Source: Frankiales bacterium (lineage in GTDB: Bacteria > Actinomycetota > Actinomycetes > Mycobacteriales > SCTD01). From it: 5,552 bases of DNA. Positions 1 through 5,552 of this stretch are shown piece by piece. The notes beneath the pieces were generated by a model, which saw nothing but the letters and a program-made list of their open reading frames with translations, did not search any database and was not told the DNA's origin. Where the stretch lies: contig JAOPWI010000192.1 in assembly GCA_025965755.1 (NCBI GenBank), forward strand, positions 1-5,552. Reading direction: 5' to 3'. The translations under genes and the position numbers were made by a program. Position 1 is the stretch's first letter. Each line of letters begins with the position of its first letter.

Positions 1-1197
1 GGCCGTCGCCAGCGCCCCCGCCAGGTCGCCCCGGGGCTCGACCGCGATGTCGCAGAGCCCCTGCCAGGCCGCCGCCCGGCGCAGCTCGACGGCCAGCGCC
101 TCGGCCACCGGGCCGGGCTGCTCACCCGGCTCCAGCCAGCTGGCCCGCACCCGCAGCACGCCGGCCCCGCGGTCCGCCTTGAGGTCGACCCGGGCCCGCA
201 GCCGCTCCTCGTGCAGGAACGGCAGCACGTAGTAGCCGAACACCCGCTGAGCGGCCGGCACGTAGATCTCCAGGCGGTAGTCGAACCCGAACAGCCGGGC
301 CGTGCGAGCCCGCTCCCACACCAGCGGGTCGAACGGCGACACCAGCGTGGACGCGCGGACCGTGCGGGGCACCGCCGCCTCCGGGTGCAGGTACGCCGGC
401 CCCTTCCAGCCCTCGACCTCGACCGGCAGCAGCTGCCCGGCCTGCACCAGATCCCGGACGGCGACCGCCGTCTCGTCGACCCGCAACCGGAAGTAGTCGC
501 GCAGGTCGCGCTCGGTGGCCACGCCGTGCGACCGGGCGGCCAGCAGGACCAGCTCGCGCTGGGCCTGCTCGCGCGTCGGCGTCGGCAGGTCCAGGACGGC
601 TGCCGGGAGCACCCGCGACGTCAGGTCGTACAGCCGCTGAAACCTCGGCCGGCTGTGGGTGGTGACCTCACCGGCCCAGAACAGGTGCTCCAGGGCCAGT
701 TTCGTGTCGTCCCAGCTCCACCAGGCGCCCGGCCGGCGGGCGCCCTCGCGCAGCTCGCCGGCCCCGACCGGACCGCGGTCACGCACCGCCTGCAGGACCG
801 ACGCCACGAAGCCGGGCTGCTCCCGGACCAGGCGGCTGACCCGGGCCCACCCCTCCTCACCGGCGGCCGACCGGGCCATCCGCCAGCGCAGCAGCGGGTG
901 CCGGCCGGCGGGGAGCAGGGACGCCTCGTGCCCCCAGTACTCGAACAGGTCGCGGTGCCGGAACGCCGCGCGGTCCAGCAGCGCCGTGTCGTACGGCCCG
1001 AGCCGGCTGTAGACCGGCAGGTAGTGGGCCCGCTCGAAGACGTTGACGGAGTCGACCTGCAGCAGCTGGGTCCGCCCGAGAACGCGGCGCAGGTGCCGGC
1101 GGTCCGGCGGCCCGGCCGGCGGGCGGTCGGCGAAGCCCTGGGCGGCCAGCGCGACCCGGCGGGCGGCGCGCAGCGACAGGCGCTCCGGACGCGGCAC
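1..1197 (-). CDS. YcaQ-like winged-helix DNA glycosylase (HTH_42 family), 3' end cut by window edge
   Basis: The frame is open for 399 codons from a GTG start to the left edge with no stop. The family (E. coli YcaQ/AlkX, Streptomyces AlkZ) comprises monofunctional glycosylases that unhook alkylated bases and interstrand crosslinks. What is seen: an N-terminal helix opening LSLRAARRVALAAQGF (residues 7-22). Then QVD at residues 47-49 inside QVDSVNVFERAHYLPVYSRL, the conserved catalytic segment; QxD rather than QxQ places it in the YcaQ-like rather than the AlkZ-like subgroup. A WGHEASL segment follows at 88-94, and the C-terminal signature SPFDPLVW (287-294), LFGFDY (302-307) and GYYVLPFL (321-328). 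E. coli YcaQ is about 410 residues, so only a few codons are probably missing. The GTG was chosen because an in-frame TAG (the gabD1 stop) lies two codons upstream and the family N-terminus starts just after it. Repair function is inferred from the family; the true lesion is unknown. Confidence 0.9.
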   Translation of the reverse strand, partial: MPRPERLSLRAARRVALAAQGFADRPPAGPPDRRHLRRVLGRTQLLQVDSVNVFERAHYLPVYSRLGPYDTALLDRAAFRHRDLFEYWGHEASLLPAGRHPLLRWRMARSAAGEEGWARVSRLVREQPGFVASVLQAVRDRGPVGAGELREGARRPGAWWSWDDTKLALEHLFWAGEVTTHSRPRFQRLYDLTSRVLPAAVLDLPTPTREQAQRELVLLAARSHGVATERDLRDYFRLRVDETAVAVRDLVQAGQLLPVEVEGWKGPAYLHPEAAVPRTVRASTLVSPFDPLVWERARTARLFGFDYRLEIYVPAAQRVFGYYVLPFLHEERLRARVDLKADRGAGVLRVRASWLEPGEQPGPVAEALAVELRRAAAWQGLCDIAVEPRGDLAGALATA

Positions 1198-1198
1198 G

Positions 1199-1205
1199 CC
1201 CTCCT
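1199..1205 (-). promoter_or_regulatory. Ribosome binding site for the YcaQ-like gene, overlapping the gabD1 stop codon
   Basis: On the minus strand the junction reads TAGGAGGGCGTG: the gabD1 stop TAG supplies the first bases of an AGGAGGG Shine-Dalgarno sequence, and the GTG start follows one to two bases later. The core match to anti-SD is perfect, but the spacing is shorter than usual. No better in-frame ATG or GTG lies nearby (a CTG is six codons downstream). Termination of gabD1 would place the ribosome directly on this site, suggesting translational coupling. Confidence 0.6.
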
Positions 1206-2613
1206 ACTCGACGCGCGAGGTCGACGTGTCCGGCCCACCCGCGCCGATCCACACCGCCTTGACGTTGGTGAACTCGCGGATGCCGTGGGCGGCGAGCTCC
1301 CGGCCGTATCCGGAGGCCTTGATCCCGCCGAACGGCAGCGCCGGGAAGCTGGCGGTCATGCCGTTGAGGAACACCTGGCCGGCCTCCAGGTCGCGGACGA
1401 AGCGCTCCTGCTCCGCGGGATCGTCGGTCCAGGCGTTGGAGCCCAGGCCGAACTCGGTGTCGTTGGCCAGCCGGATCGCCTCGTCGATGTCGGCGACGCG
1501 GTGCAGCTGGGCGACCGGGCCGAAGACCTCCTCGCGGTACATCCGCATCTGCGGCGTGACGTCGGCCAGCAGGGTCGGCGGGTAGTACCAGCCGGGGCCG
1601 TCCGGGCGGACGCCGCCGACCAGCAGCCGGGCACCCCGGTCGAGCGCGTCCTGCACCAGCTCCTCGACGTCCTGGCGGCCCTGCTCGGTCGCCAGCGGGC
1701 CCACGTCGGTGCCCTCGACCATCGGGTCGCCGAGCACCAGCGCGGCCATCGCCTCGGCGAAGAGCCGCTCGAACTCCTCCGCCACGTCGGCGTGGACGAT
1801 GAAGCGCTTGGCCGCGATGCAGCTCTGGCCGTTGTTCTGGCAGCGGGCGGCGGCCGCGACGGTGGCGGCACGCCTGAGGTCGGCCGACGGCATCACCACG
1901 AACGGGTCGCTGCCGCCCAGCTCGAGCACCGTCTTCTTCAGCGCGTCGCCGGCGATGGCGGCGACCGACTGGCCGGCCGGGCCCGAGCCGGTCAGCGTGG
2001 CGGCCACGACCCGGTCGTCGCGCAGCACGGACTCGACCTGCGCCGACCCGATGAGCAGCGTCTGGAACACGTCGGCCGGAAAACCGGCCCGGCGGAACAG
2101 CTCCTCCATGTAGAGCGCCGTCTGCGGCACGTTGCTGGCGTGCTTGAGCAGCCCGGTGTTGCCGGCCATCAGCGCAGGTGCGGCGAAGCGCATGGCCTGC
2201 CAGAGCGGGAAGTTCCACGGCATGATCGCCAGCACCGGCCCGAGCGGCTGGTAGCGCCCGAACGCCATGACCGCCCCGACGGAGTCGGCGTCGACCGGCT
2301 CGTCGGCGAGGAAGTCGGCGCCGTGCTCGGCGTAGAACCGCAAGCCGGCGGCGCACTTGCCGACCTCCGCCTTGGCGGTCGCGAGCGTCTTGCCCATCTC
2401 GGTCGTCATGACGTGGGCGACCCGGTCGGTGTCGGCGTCCAGCACGTCGGCGGCGGCGCGCAGCCAGCCGGCGCGGTCGGCGTAGGACGTCAGCCGGTAG
2501 GTCGAGAAGGCCGCGGCCGAGCGCGCCAGGCGGTCCTCGAGCCCGGCCTCGTCCAGGGCCTGGAAGGTCTTGAGCACCTCGCCCGTCGCCGGGTTCGTCG
2601 TCGCGATCGCCAT
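1204..2613 (-). CDS. gabD1: NADP-dependent succinate-semialdehyde dehydrogenase, GabD1 type
   Basis: This 469-residue soluble aldehyde dehydrogenase would oxidise succinate semialdehyde to succinate with NADP+, feeding the GABA shunt or a 2-oxoglutarate bypass into the TCA cycle. Seen: the N-terminal MAIATTNPATGEVLKTF typical of the GabD1 group, PWNFPLW with the oxyanion-hole Asn134, cofactor-binding Lys157 in LLKHASN, LTGS at 207-210, general base Glu231 in ELGGSDP, and nucleophile Cys265 in NNGQSCIAAKRF. EEVFGPV (361-367) and PFGGIKASGYGREL (427-440) complete the fold. All key ALDH residues are present. From memory of the mycobacterial enzyme (457 residues), similarity is high along the whole length; the last dozen or so residues, ending PDTSTSRVE, look like an extra tail. 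The ATG start has a good AGGAG site six bases upstream, so longer in-frame extensions are rejected. It is the first gene of a unit with the YcaQ-like gene. No gabT or GABA transporter is in view. Another short-chain semialdehyde as substrate cannot be excluded. Confidence 0.95.
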   Translation of the reverse strand: MAIATTNPATGEVLKTFQALDEAGLEDRLARSAAAFSTYRLTSYADRAGWLRAAADVLDADTDRVAHVMTTEMGKTLATAKAEVGKCAAGLRFYAEHGADFLADEPVDADSVGAVMAFGRYQPLGPVLAIMPWNFPLWQAMRFAAPALMAGNTGLLKHASNVPQTALYMEELFRRAGFPADVFQTLLIGSAQVESVLRDDRVVAATLTGSGPAGQSVAAIAGDALKKTVLELGGSDPFVVMPSADLRRAATVAAAARCQNNGQSCIAAKRFIVHADVAEEFERLFAEAMAALVLGDPMVEGTDVGPLATEQGRQDVEELVQDALDRGARLLVGGVRPDGPGWYYPPTLLADVTPQMRMYREEVFGPVAQLHRVADIDEAIRLANDTEFGLGSNAWTDDPAEQERFVRDLEAGQVFLNGMTASFPALPFGGIKASGYGRELAAHGIREFTNVKAVWIGAGGPDTSTSRVE

Positions 2614-2619
2614 GCCCCG

Positions 2620-2624
2620 CTCCT
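2620..2624 (-). promoter_or_regulatory. Ribosome binding site of gabD1
   Basis: Minus-strand AGGAG lies six bases before the ATG at 2613, an ideal distance. It decides the gabD1 start over longer in-frame extensions of the open frame, which run into the divergent GNAT gene. I could not find a convincing -10/-35 pair for gabD1 in the 69-base spacer, so its promoter may lie inside the GNAT gene or be non-consensus. Confidence 0.7.
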
Positions 2625-2669
2625 GTCCGCATCCGTGCCCCGTCACACCCTGCCCCGTCCGGGTCGCCC

Positions 2670-2675
2670 TACGCT
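2670..2675 (+). promoter_or_regulatory. Candidate -10 element of a leaderless promoter for the GNAT gene
   Basis: TACGCT fits the actinobacterial TANNNT -10 pattern and is followed by exactly seven bases and then the ATG of the acetyltransferase gene. This spacing would place the transcription start on or beside the A of the ATG, giving a leaderless mRNA, a common mode in actinobacteria. No clear -35 is visible about 17 bases upstream. Only a weak purine patch (GCAGG, two bases before the ATG) could serve as a ribosome binding site. This is the only regulatory signal I see on the plus strand in the divergent spacer 2614-2682. Confidence 0.45.
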
Positions 2676-2682
2676 GCAGGTC

Positions 2683-3207
2683 ATGGCCGACGTCAGCGTG
2701 CGACCCGCACGCCCCCTGGACGCCGAGCGGGTCGCGAAGGTGCAGCTGGACACCTGGCGCCAGGCGTACGGCGGGCTGCTCCCGGCCGAGGTGCTGGACA
2801 CCCCGCTGGAGCAGGTGGCCGCGGTCTGGCTCAACGCGATCGAGGCTCCGCCCAGCCCGGCCCACCGGGTGCTGGTCGCCATGGAGCGGGACGAGCTCGT
2901 CGGCTTCGCCAGCAGCGCACCGGCTGACGACGAGGGCCTGCCGGCCGCCACGGTGGAGGTCACCGCCCTGCTCGTGGAGCCGCGGTGGGGACGGCGCGGC
3001 CATGCCAGCCGGCTGCTGGCGGCCAGCGTGGACTCCTGGCGCGCCGACGGCTCGACCACCGCGCTCTGCTGGGCCTGGGAGCGCGACGCCGCCACGCTGG
3101 CCTTTCTCACCGGCGCCGGCTGGGAGCGCGACGGCGCGGTCCGCGGCCTGGACACCGGCCCGCGGGTGCAGCGCCAGGTCCGCCTGCACACCGACCTCCG
3201 GCCATGA
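2683..3207 (+). CDS. GNAT family N-acetyltransferase
   Basis: A 174-residue single-domain protein of the usual GNAT length, expected to transfer an acetyl (or other acyl) group from coenzyme A to an amine in the cytoplasm. Seen: the N-terminal VRPARPLDAERVAKVQLDTWRQ (from residue 6), typical of GNAT strand 1 and helix 1. A central strand VLVAMERDELVGFASS (63-78) follows. Motif A spans VEVTALLVEPRWGRRGHASRLL (91-112), with the pyrophosphate-binding loop GRRGHA at 103-108 in place of the canonical Q/RxxGxG/A. A late AATLAFLTGAGWERDGAVRG (136-155) matches the family pattern of a helix followed by the terminal hairpin (often written FYxxxGF). The ATG was chosen because the family fold begins right after it and a leaderless -10 precedes it; the open frame upstream is antisense to gabD1. 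It overlaps the next gene by ATGA, so the two are probably co-translated. Substrate unknown. Confidence 0.88.
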   Translation: MADVSVRPARPLDAERVAKVQLDTWRQAYGGLLPAEVLDTPLEQVAAVWLNAIEAPPSPAHRVLVAMERDELVGFASSAPADDEGLPAATVEVTALLVEPRWGRRGHASRLLAASVDSWRADGSTTALCWAWERDAATLAFLTGAGWERDGAVRGLDTGPRVQRQVRLHTDLRP

Positions 3208-3854
3208 GCTTTCGCGGGTTCCCCGAGCCGGCGCTGGACTTCTACGAGGGGCTCGAGGCCGACAACACCAAGGCCTACTGGACCGACCACCGCTCGGCGT
3301 ACGAGGAGGCGGTGAAGGCGCCGTTCGAGGCGCTGCTGGCCGAGCTGGAGCCGCAGTTCGGTGCCGGCAAGCTGTTCCGGCCCTTTCGGGACGTGCGGTT
3401 CAGCAAGGACAAGACGCCGTACAAGGAGCACGCCGGCGCGGTCGTCGCGGGGCAGCCGGGCGACGGCGGCCTGTACGTCCAGCTCTCGGCAGCCGGGCTG
3501 ATGGTGGCCGGCGGGTACTGGCACACGACGACCGCGCAGGCCCGCCGGCTGCGCGCCGCGGTCGCCGACGACGCCACCGGCCCGTCGCTGGTGCGGGTGC
3601 TCGACGCGCTGGTCGCGGCCGGCTTCGCCCTCGGCGGCGACCGGCTCAAGCGGGTGCCCAGGCCGTGGGACGGCAGCCACCCGCGGGCCGGGCTGCTGAC
3701 GCTGAAGTCGCTGACCGCCTCGCGCACGTACGCCCCGGCGCCGTGGCTGCACACGGCGGCCTGCCGCGAGCGGGTGGTCGACGGCTGGCGGGCGCTGGGC
3801 CCGCTCAACGCCTGGTTGCGCGAGCGCGTCGGTCCCGCGGACGTCACGGCCTGA
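3204..3854 (+). CDS. DUF2461 (TIGR02453) family protein of unknown function
   Basis: A 216-residue cytoplasmic protein with no signal peptide or membrane segment. Recognised from the family pattern: an N-terminal FRGFPEPALDFYEGLEADNTKAYW (residues 3-26), where the family typically reads F..L..F...L..NN.K.WF. The hallmark block is FRDVRFSKDKTPYKEHAGAV (61-80), followed by YVQLSAAGLMVAGGYW (91-106), a strand-rich core shared by members. LKRVPRPWDGSHPRAGLL (148-165) and LTLKSL (165-170) form the C-terminal conserved stretch. No biochemical activity is established for the family to my knowledge; the conserved Arg, Lys, Tyr and His residues in block two hint at a ligand-binding or enzymatic site, which is inference. 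The ATG overlaps the GNAT stop codon (ATGA) and lacks its own purine-rich ribosome site, so translation probably depends on coupling. Its 3' end overlaps the convergent STAS gene by 11 bases. Confidence 0.88.
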   Translation: MSFRGFPEPALDFYEGLEADNTKAYWTDHRSAYEEAVKAPFEALLAELEPQFGAGKLFRPFRDVRFSKDKTPYKEHAGAVVAGQPGDGGLYVQLSAAGLMVAGGYWHTTTAQARRLRAAVADDATGPSLVRVLDALVAAGFALGGDRLKRVPRPWDGSHPRAGLLTLKSLTASRTYAPAPWLHTAACRERVVDGWRALGPLNAWLRERVGPADVTA

Positions 3855-4185
3855 CGGCCGCCACCGCCTCGGCCTCGGTGTCGGCGACCAGCGCCTCGGC
3901 CAGCCCGACGATCTCGAGCACCCGGCGGGCCGGGACCCCGCGCGGCGCGACGACGCGCAGCAGGCTCCCCCGGCGGCCGCACTCGCGGGCCAGCCGGTCG
4001 ACCAGGCGCACCCCGGAGCTGTCGAAGAACGACACGTTCCGCAGGTCGAGCACCACGCCGACGGCGCCGTCGACCAGCGCGCCGACGGTCGCCAGCAGCG
4101 GCGGGGCGGTCACGGCGTCCAGCTCCCCCGAGCCGCGCAGGACGCGCACCCCGTCCGTACGCCCCTCGACCGGTGAGACGGTCAC
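3844..4185 (-). CDS. STAS-domain anti-sigma factor antagonist (RsbV/SpoIIAA-like)
   Basis: A 113-residue single STAS domain. In the known partner-switching scheme the unphosphorylated form binds an RsbW-like kinase and frees its sigma factor or other partner; phosphorylation on a conserved serine blocks binding. Seen: an N-terminal strand with GSGELDAVTAPPL (18-30), matching the G.LD..TA..L pattern of the family. A VGVVLDLRNVSFFDSSGVRLV stretch (42-62) follows, with DSSG at 55-58. Ser56 is the likely phospho-site by analogy with RsbV. The C-terminal LLRVVAPRGVPARRVLEIVGL (75-95) is the usual last strand and helix. The GTG start overlaps the stop of the upstream phosphatase/kinase gene (GTGA), which fixes the start and implies coupled translation in similar amounts. 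The chemistry of its putative kinase and phosphatase is found in the neighbour, making it the probable substrate. The sigma factor or other final target is not in the window. Confidence 0.92.
   Translation of the reverse strand: MTVSPVEGRTDGVRVLRGSGELDAVTAPPLLATVGALVDGAVGVVLDLRNVSFFDSSGVRLVDRLARECGRRGSLLRVVAPRGVPARRVLEIVGLAEALVADTEAEAVAAVRP
3847..3860. repeat. Short inverted repeat over the convergent stop codons
   Basis: CGGCC (3847-3851) and GGCCG (3856-3860) can pair as a five-base G/C stem with a four-base TGAC loop. The loop contains the DUF2461 stop codon, and the STAS stop codon (3844-3846) abuts the stem. There is no T-run on either side, so this is not a classic intrinsic terminator. 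In DNA this GC-rich such a short stem may occur by chance. It is the only hairpin I see at the convergent junction where both transcripts must end or collide. Confidence 0.3.
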
Positions 4186-5552
4186 GGCTCGGCCCTGCTG
4201 ACCCGGCGGCGCAGCACGACGGTGGTGCCCTCGCCCGCCTCGACCGCGACCTCGTCCACGAGCAGCTCCACGATGTGCAGGCCGCGGCCGCGCTCGACGG
4301 AGTCGCGCGGCTCCTGCCAGCTGCCCTGGTCCGAGACCTGCACGACCACCTCGTCCGGGCCGTCGTCGTGCTGCTCCAGGCGCACCGACAGGTCGACGTG
4401 GGCGCTGGGCTGCCCGCCGCCGCCGTGCTCGGCGGCGTTGGCCACCACCTCGGACGCCGCGAGAACCAGGTCGGCGCCCTCCATGCCCCCGATCTGGTGG
4501 TCGGCCAGCCAGCCGGCGAGCGCCCGGCGGACCGTCGACAGGTCGGCGAGGTCGGCGGCCAGCCGGCGCTGGAACGGCGGGCCGGCCCACGACAGCAGCA
4601 GCACGCACACGTCGTCGCGGACCTGCTCGTCGCGCAGCAGCGTCTCGGTCAGCGCCTTCACCGCGTCGCCGAGCGGCAGGTCCGCCAGAGCCGCGGCCGC
4701 GGTGCGCACCAGGTCCAGGCTGTCGTCGAGGGCGCGGTCGCGGCGCTCCACCAGCCCGTCGGTGTACATGAGCAGGCGGTCGCCGGGCGCCAGGCGGACC
4801 TGCGCCTCGCCCCGGGCCTGCGGGTGCACGAACGCGCCGAGCGGCGTGGAGCGGCCGCCCCACAGCAGCCTCGGCTCGCCGGCGGCCGGCAGCAGGACGG
4901 GCGGCGGGTGGCCCGCGCAGGCGTAGCGCAGCAGGCCGGTGGCCAGGTCGAGCTCGGCGTAGGCCAGCGTCGCCAAGCCGGCCGCCTCGACCTGCTCGAC
5001 GAAGCGGTCCAGGCGTGACAGCAGCCGCGCCGGGCCCATGTCCGGACCGGCGACGGCGCGGACGGCGCTGCGCAGCTGGCCCATCGCGCTGGCGGCGCCG
5101 AGGCCGCGGCCCACCACGTCGCCGACCACGACCGACAGCACGCCGTCCTCGACGAGAAAGACGTCGTACCAGTCGCCGCCGACCTCCAGCAGCTCCACGC
5201 CGGGGCGGTAGGCCGTCGCCACCGCGAAGCGGTTGTCGTCCGGCGGCTCGACGGCCAGCAGCGAGTGCTGCAGCTCGTGCGCCACGTCGGCGCTCTGCTC
5301 GTGCAGCTCGGCCCGGTCCAGGGCCAGCCCGGCCTGCAGGCCCACGGCGGTCAGCACCTCGAGGTCGAGCCGGTCGGCCGCCTCGCCAGGGGGGGCGACG
5401 ACCGACAGCACGCCCTGCAGCGCCGAGGTGCCGTGCAGCGGAACGACGACCCGGCCGGCGTCCTCGGCGGCCACCTGGCCGTGCAGGACCACGCCGGCCT
5501 CCGGCAGCGGCGCGCCGAGCGGCTCGCCGCGGGCCCCGTGCAGCGCCAGCCC
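4182..5552 (-). CDS. GAF-SpoIIE/PP2C phosphatase-HATPase fusion (RsbU/RsbW-like), 5' end cut by window edge
   Basis: The frame is open from the right edge for 456 residues to a TGA. Domain order, counting from the edge: the C-terminal half of a GAF sensor (about 30-85, with VVVPLHG and LTAVGLQAGLALDRAELHE). Then a SpoIIE-type PP2C phosphatase (about 105-320) with the metal-binding motifs GGDWYD (125-130), VGDVVGRG (143-150), AGHPPP (213-218), YTDGLVERR (263-271) and RDDV (312-315), all acidic ligands intact. Last comes an RsbW-like GHKL ATPase (about 325-450) with N-box SEVVANAAEH (Glu368, Asn372), G1 box SDQGS (Asp408) and G2 box GRGLHIV (422-428). Known roles: PP2C removes phosphate from a STAS protein; RsbW-like kinases phosphorylate it and sequester a sigma factor. 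Both activities appear intact in one polypeptide, with the STAS partner encoded directly downstream and overlapping by four bases. The true start and any further N-terminal sensor (PAS or another GAF) lie beyond the edge. An internal GTG at 5492 sits mid-GAF and is unlikely to be the start. Confidence 0.93.
   Translation of the reverse strand, partial: GLALHGARGEPLGAPLPEAGVVLHGQVAAEDAGRVVVPLHGTSALQGVLSVVAPPGEAADRLDLEVLTAVGLQAGLALDRAELHEQSADVAHELQHSLLAVEPPDDNRFAVATAYRPGVELLEVGGDWYDVFLVEDGVLSVVVGDVVGRGLGAASAMGQLRSAVRAVAGPDMGPARLLSRLDRFVEQVEAAGLATLAYAELDLATGLLRYACAGHPPPVLLPAAGEPRLLWGGRSTPLGAFVHPQARGEAQVRLAPGDRLLMYTDGLVERRDRALDDSLDLVRTAAAALADLPLGDAVKALTETLLRDEQVRDDVCVLLLSWAGPPFQRRLAADLADLSTVRRALAGWLADHQIGGMEGADLVLAASEVVANAAEHGGGGQPSAHVDLSVRLEQHDDGPDEVVVQVSDQGSWQEPRDSVERGRGLHIVELLVDEVAVEAGEGTTVVLRRRVSRAEP

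Noticed and set aside
857..2632. A 591-codon minus-strand frame overlapping gabD1 and the glycosylase gene
   Set aside because: An Arg/Gly/Pro-rich translation offset from the true ALDH frame; a frame shadow.
211..2682. A very long plus-strand open frame upstream of and in phase with the GNAT gene, nearly 1000 codons in total
   Set aside because: It runs antisense to the clearly recognised YcaQ-like and gabD1 genes, and its translation is a low-complexity Arg/Gly/Ala/Val/His-rich shadow without any domain. Stop codons are rare in this frame because of GC bias. Only the part from 2683 is a real gene.
2614..2682. A gabD1 promoter or operator in the divergent spacer
   Set aside because: No minus-strand -10/-35 pair or convincing inverted repeat could be identified; claiming one would be guesswork.
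2614..3189. Extension of the gabD1 frame upstream of 2613
   Set aside because: It lies antisense to the GNAT gene, has no ALDH-like sequence, and a good AGGAG site precedes the ATG at 2613.
3844..4863. A longer minus-strand version of the STAS gene reaching to 4863
   Set aside because: Sequence upstream of 4185 in that frame is a shadow of the phosphatase/kinase gene; the STAS fold starts right after the GTG at 4185.
4173..5018. Plus-strand open frames opposite the phosphatase gene
   Set aside because: Antisense shadows with biased composition and no recognisable domain; the minus-strand frame carries all the PP2C and ATPase motifs.
5389..5395. Run of seven G on the plus strand within the phosphatase gene, a possible frameshift or slippage site
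   Set aside because: The GAF sequence before it and the PP2C sequence after it are in the same frame, so there is no evidence of a shift.

Overview
The window is very GC-rich DNA with strong G/C third-position bias, GTG as well as ATG starts, and tightly packed genes. Together with a GabD1-type dehydrogenase closely resembling the mycobacterial one and a SpoIIE-type phosphatase fused to an RsbW-like ATPase, this points to a chromosomal segment of a high-GC actinobacterium. A family such as the Geodermatophilaceae or another soil lineage is possible, but I cannot fix the genus. I see no mobile element, tRNA, rRNA, CRISPR array or foreign-looking composition.

Layout: six protein genes fill almost the whole window. 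From the left edge to about 2.6 kb, on the minus strand, lies a two-gene unit. It is read from right to left as gabD1 (NADP-dependent succinate-semialdehyde dehydrogenase) and then a YcaQ-like winged-helix DNA glycosylase gene whose 3' end is cut by the window edge. A 69-base divergent spacer follows, and then a two-gene plus-strand unit: a GNAT acetyltransferase and a DUF2461 (TIGR02453) protein that overlap by 4 bases. The DUF2461 gene runs tail-to-tail into a second minus-strand unit, with an 11-base overlap of coding ends. That unit is read from right to left as a GAF-SpoIIE/PP2C-HATPase multidomain regulator (5' end cut by the right edge) and a small STAS-domain anti-sigma-factor antagonist, again overlapping by 4 bases.

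How the genes work together: the clearest functional unit is the right-hand one. The phosphatase domain, the RsbW-like kinase/anti-sigma domain and the RsbV-like STAS protein are the three activities of a partner-switching module, here in two translationally coupled genes. No sigma factor lies in the window, so the target is unknown. GabD1 is a metabolic enzyme that oxidises succinate semialdehyde to succinate. Its coupling to a DNA-repair glycosylase has no obvious functional logic and may be simple co-transcription. GNAT and DUF2461 are co-translated but of unknown substrate and function.

Overall this looks like ordinary core or soft-core actinobacterial gene content. I found no convincing undescribed system. 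The points worth a second look are local: a stop codon that doubles as a ribosome binding site, a probable leaderless promoter, an inverted repeat over two convergent stop codons, and the two-gene partner switch.
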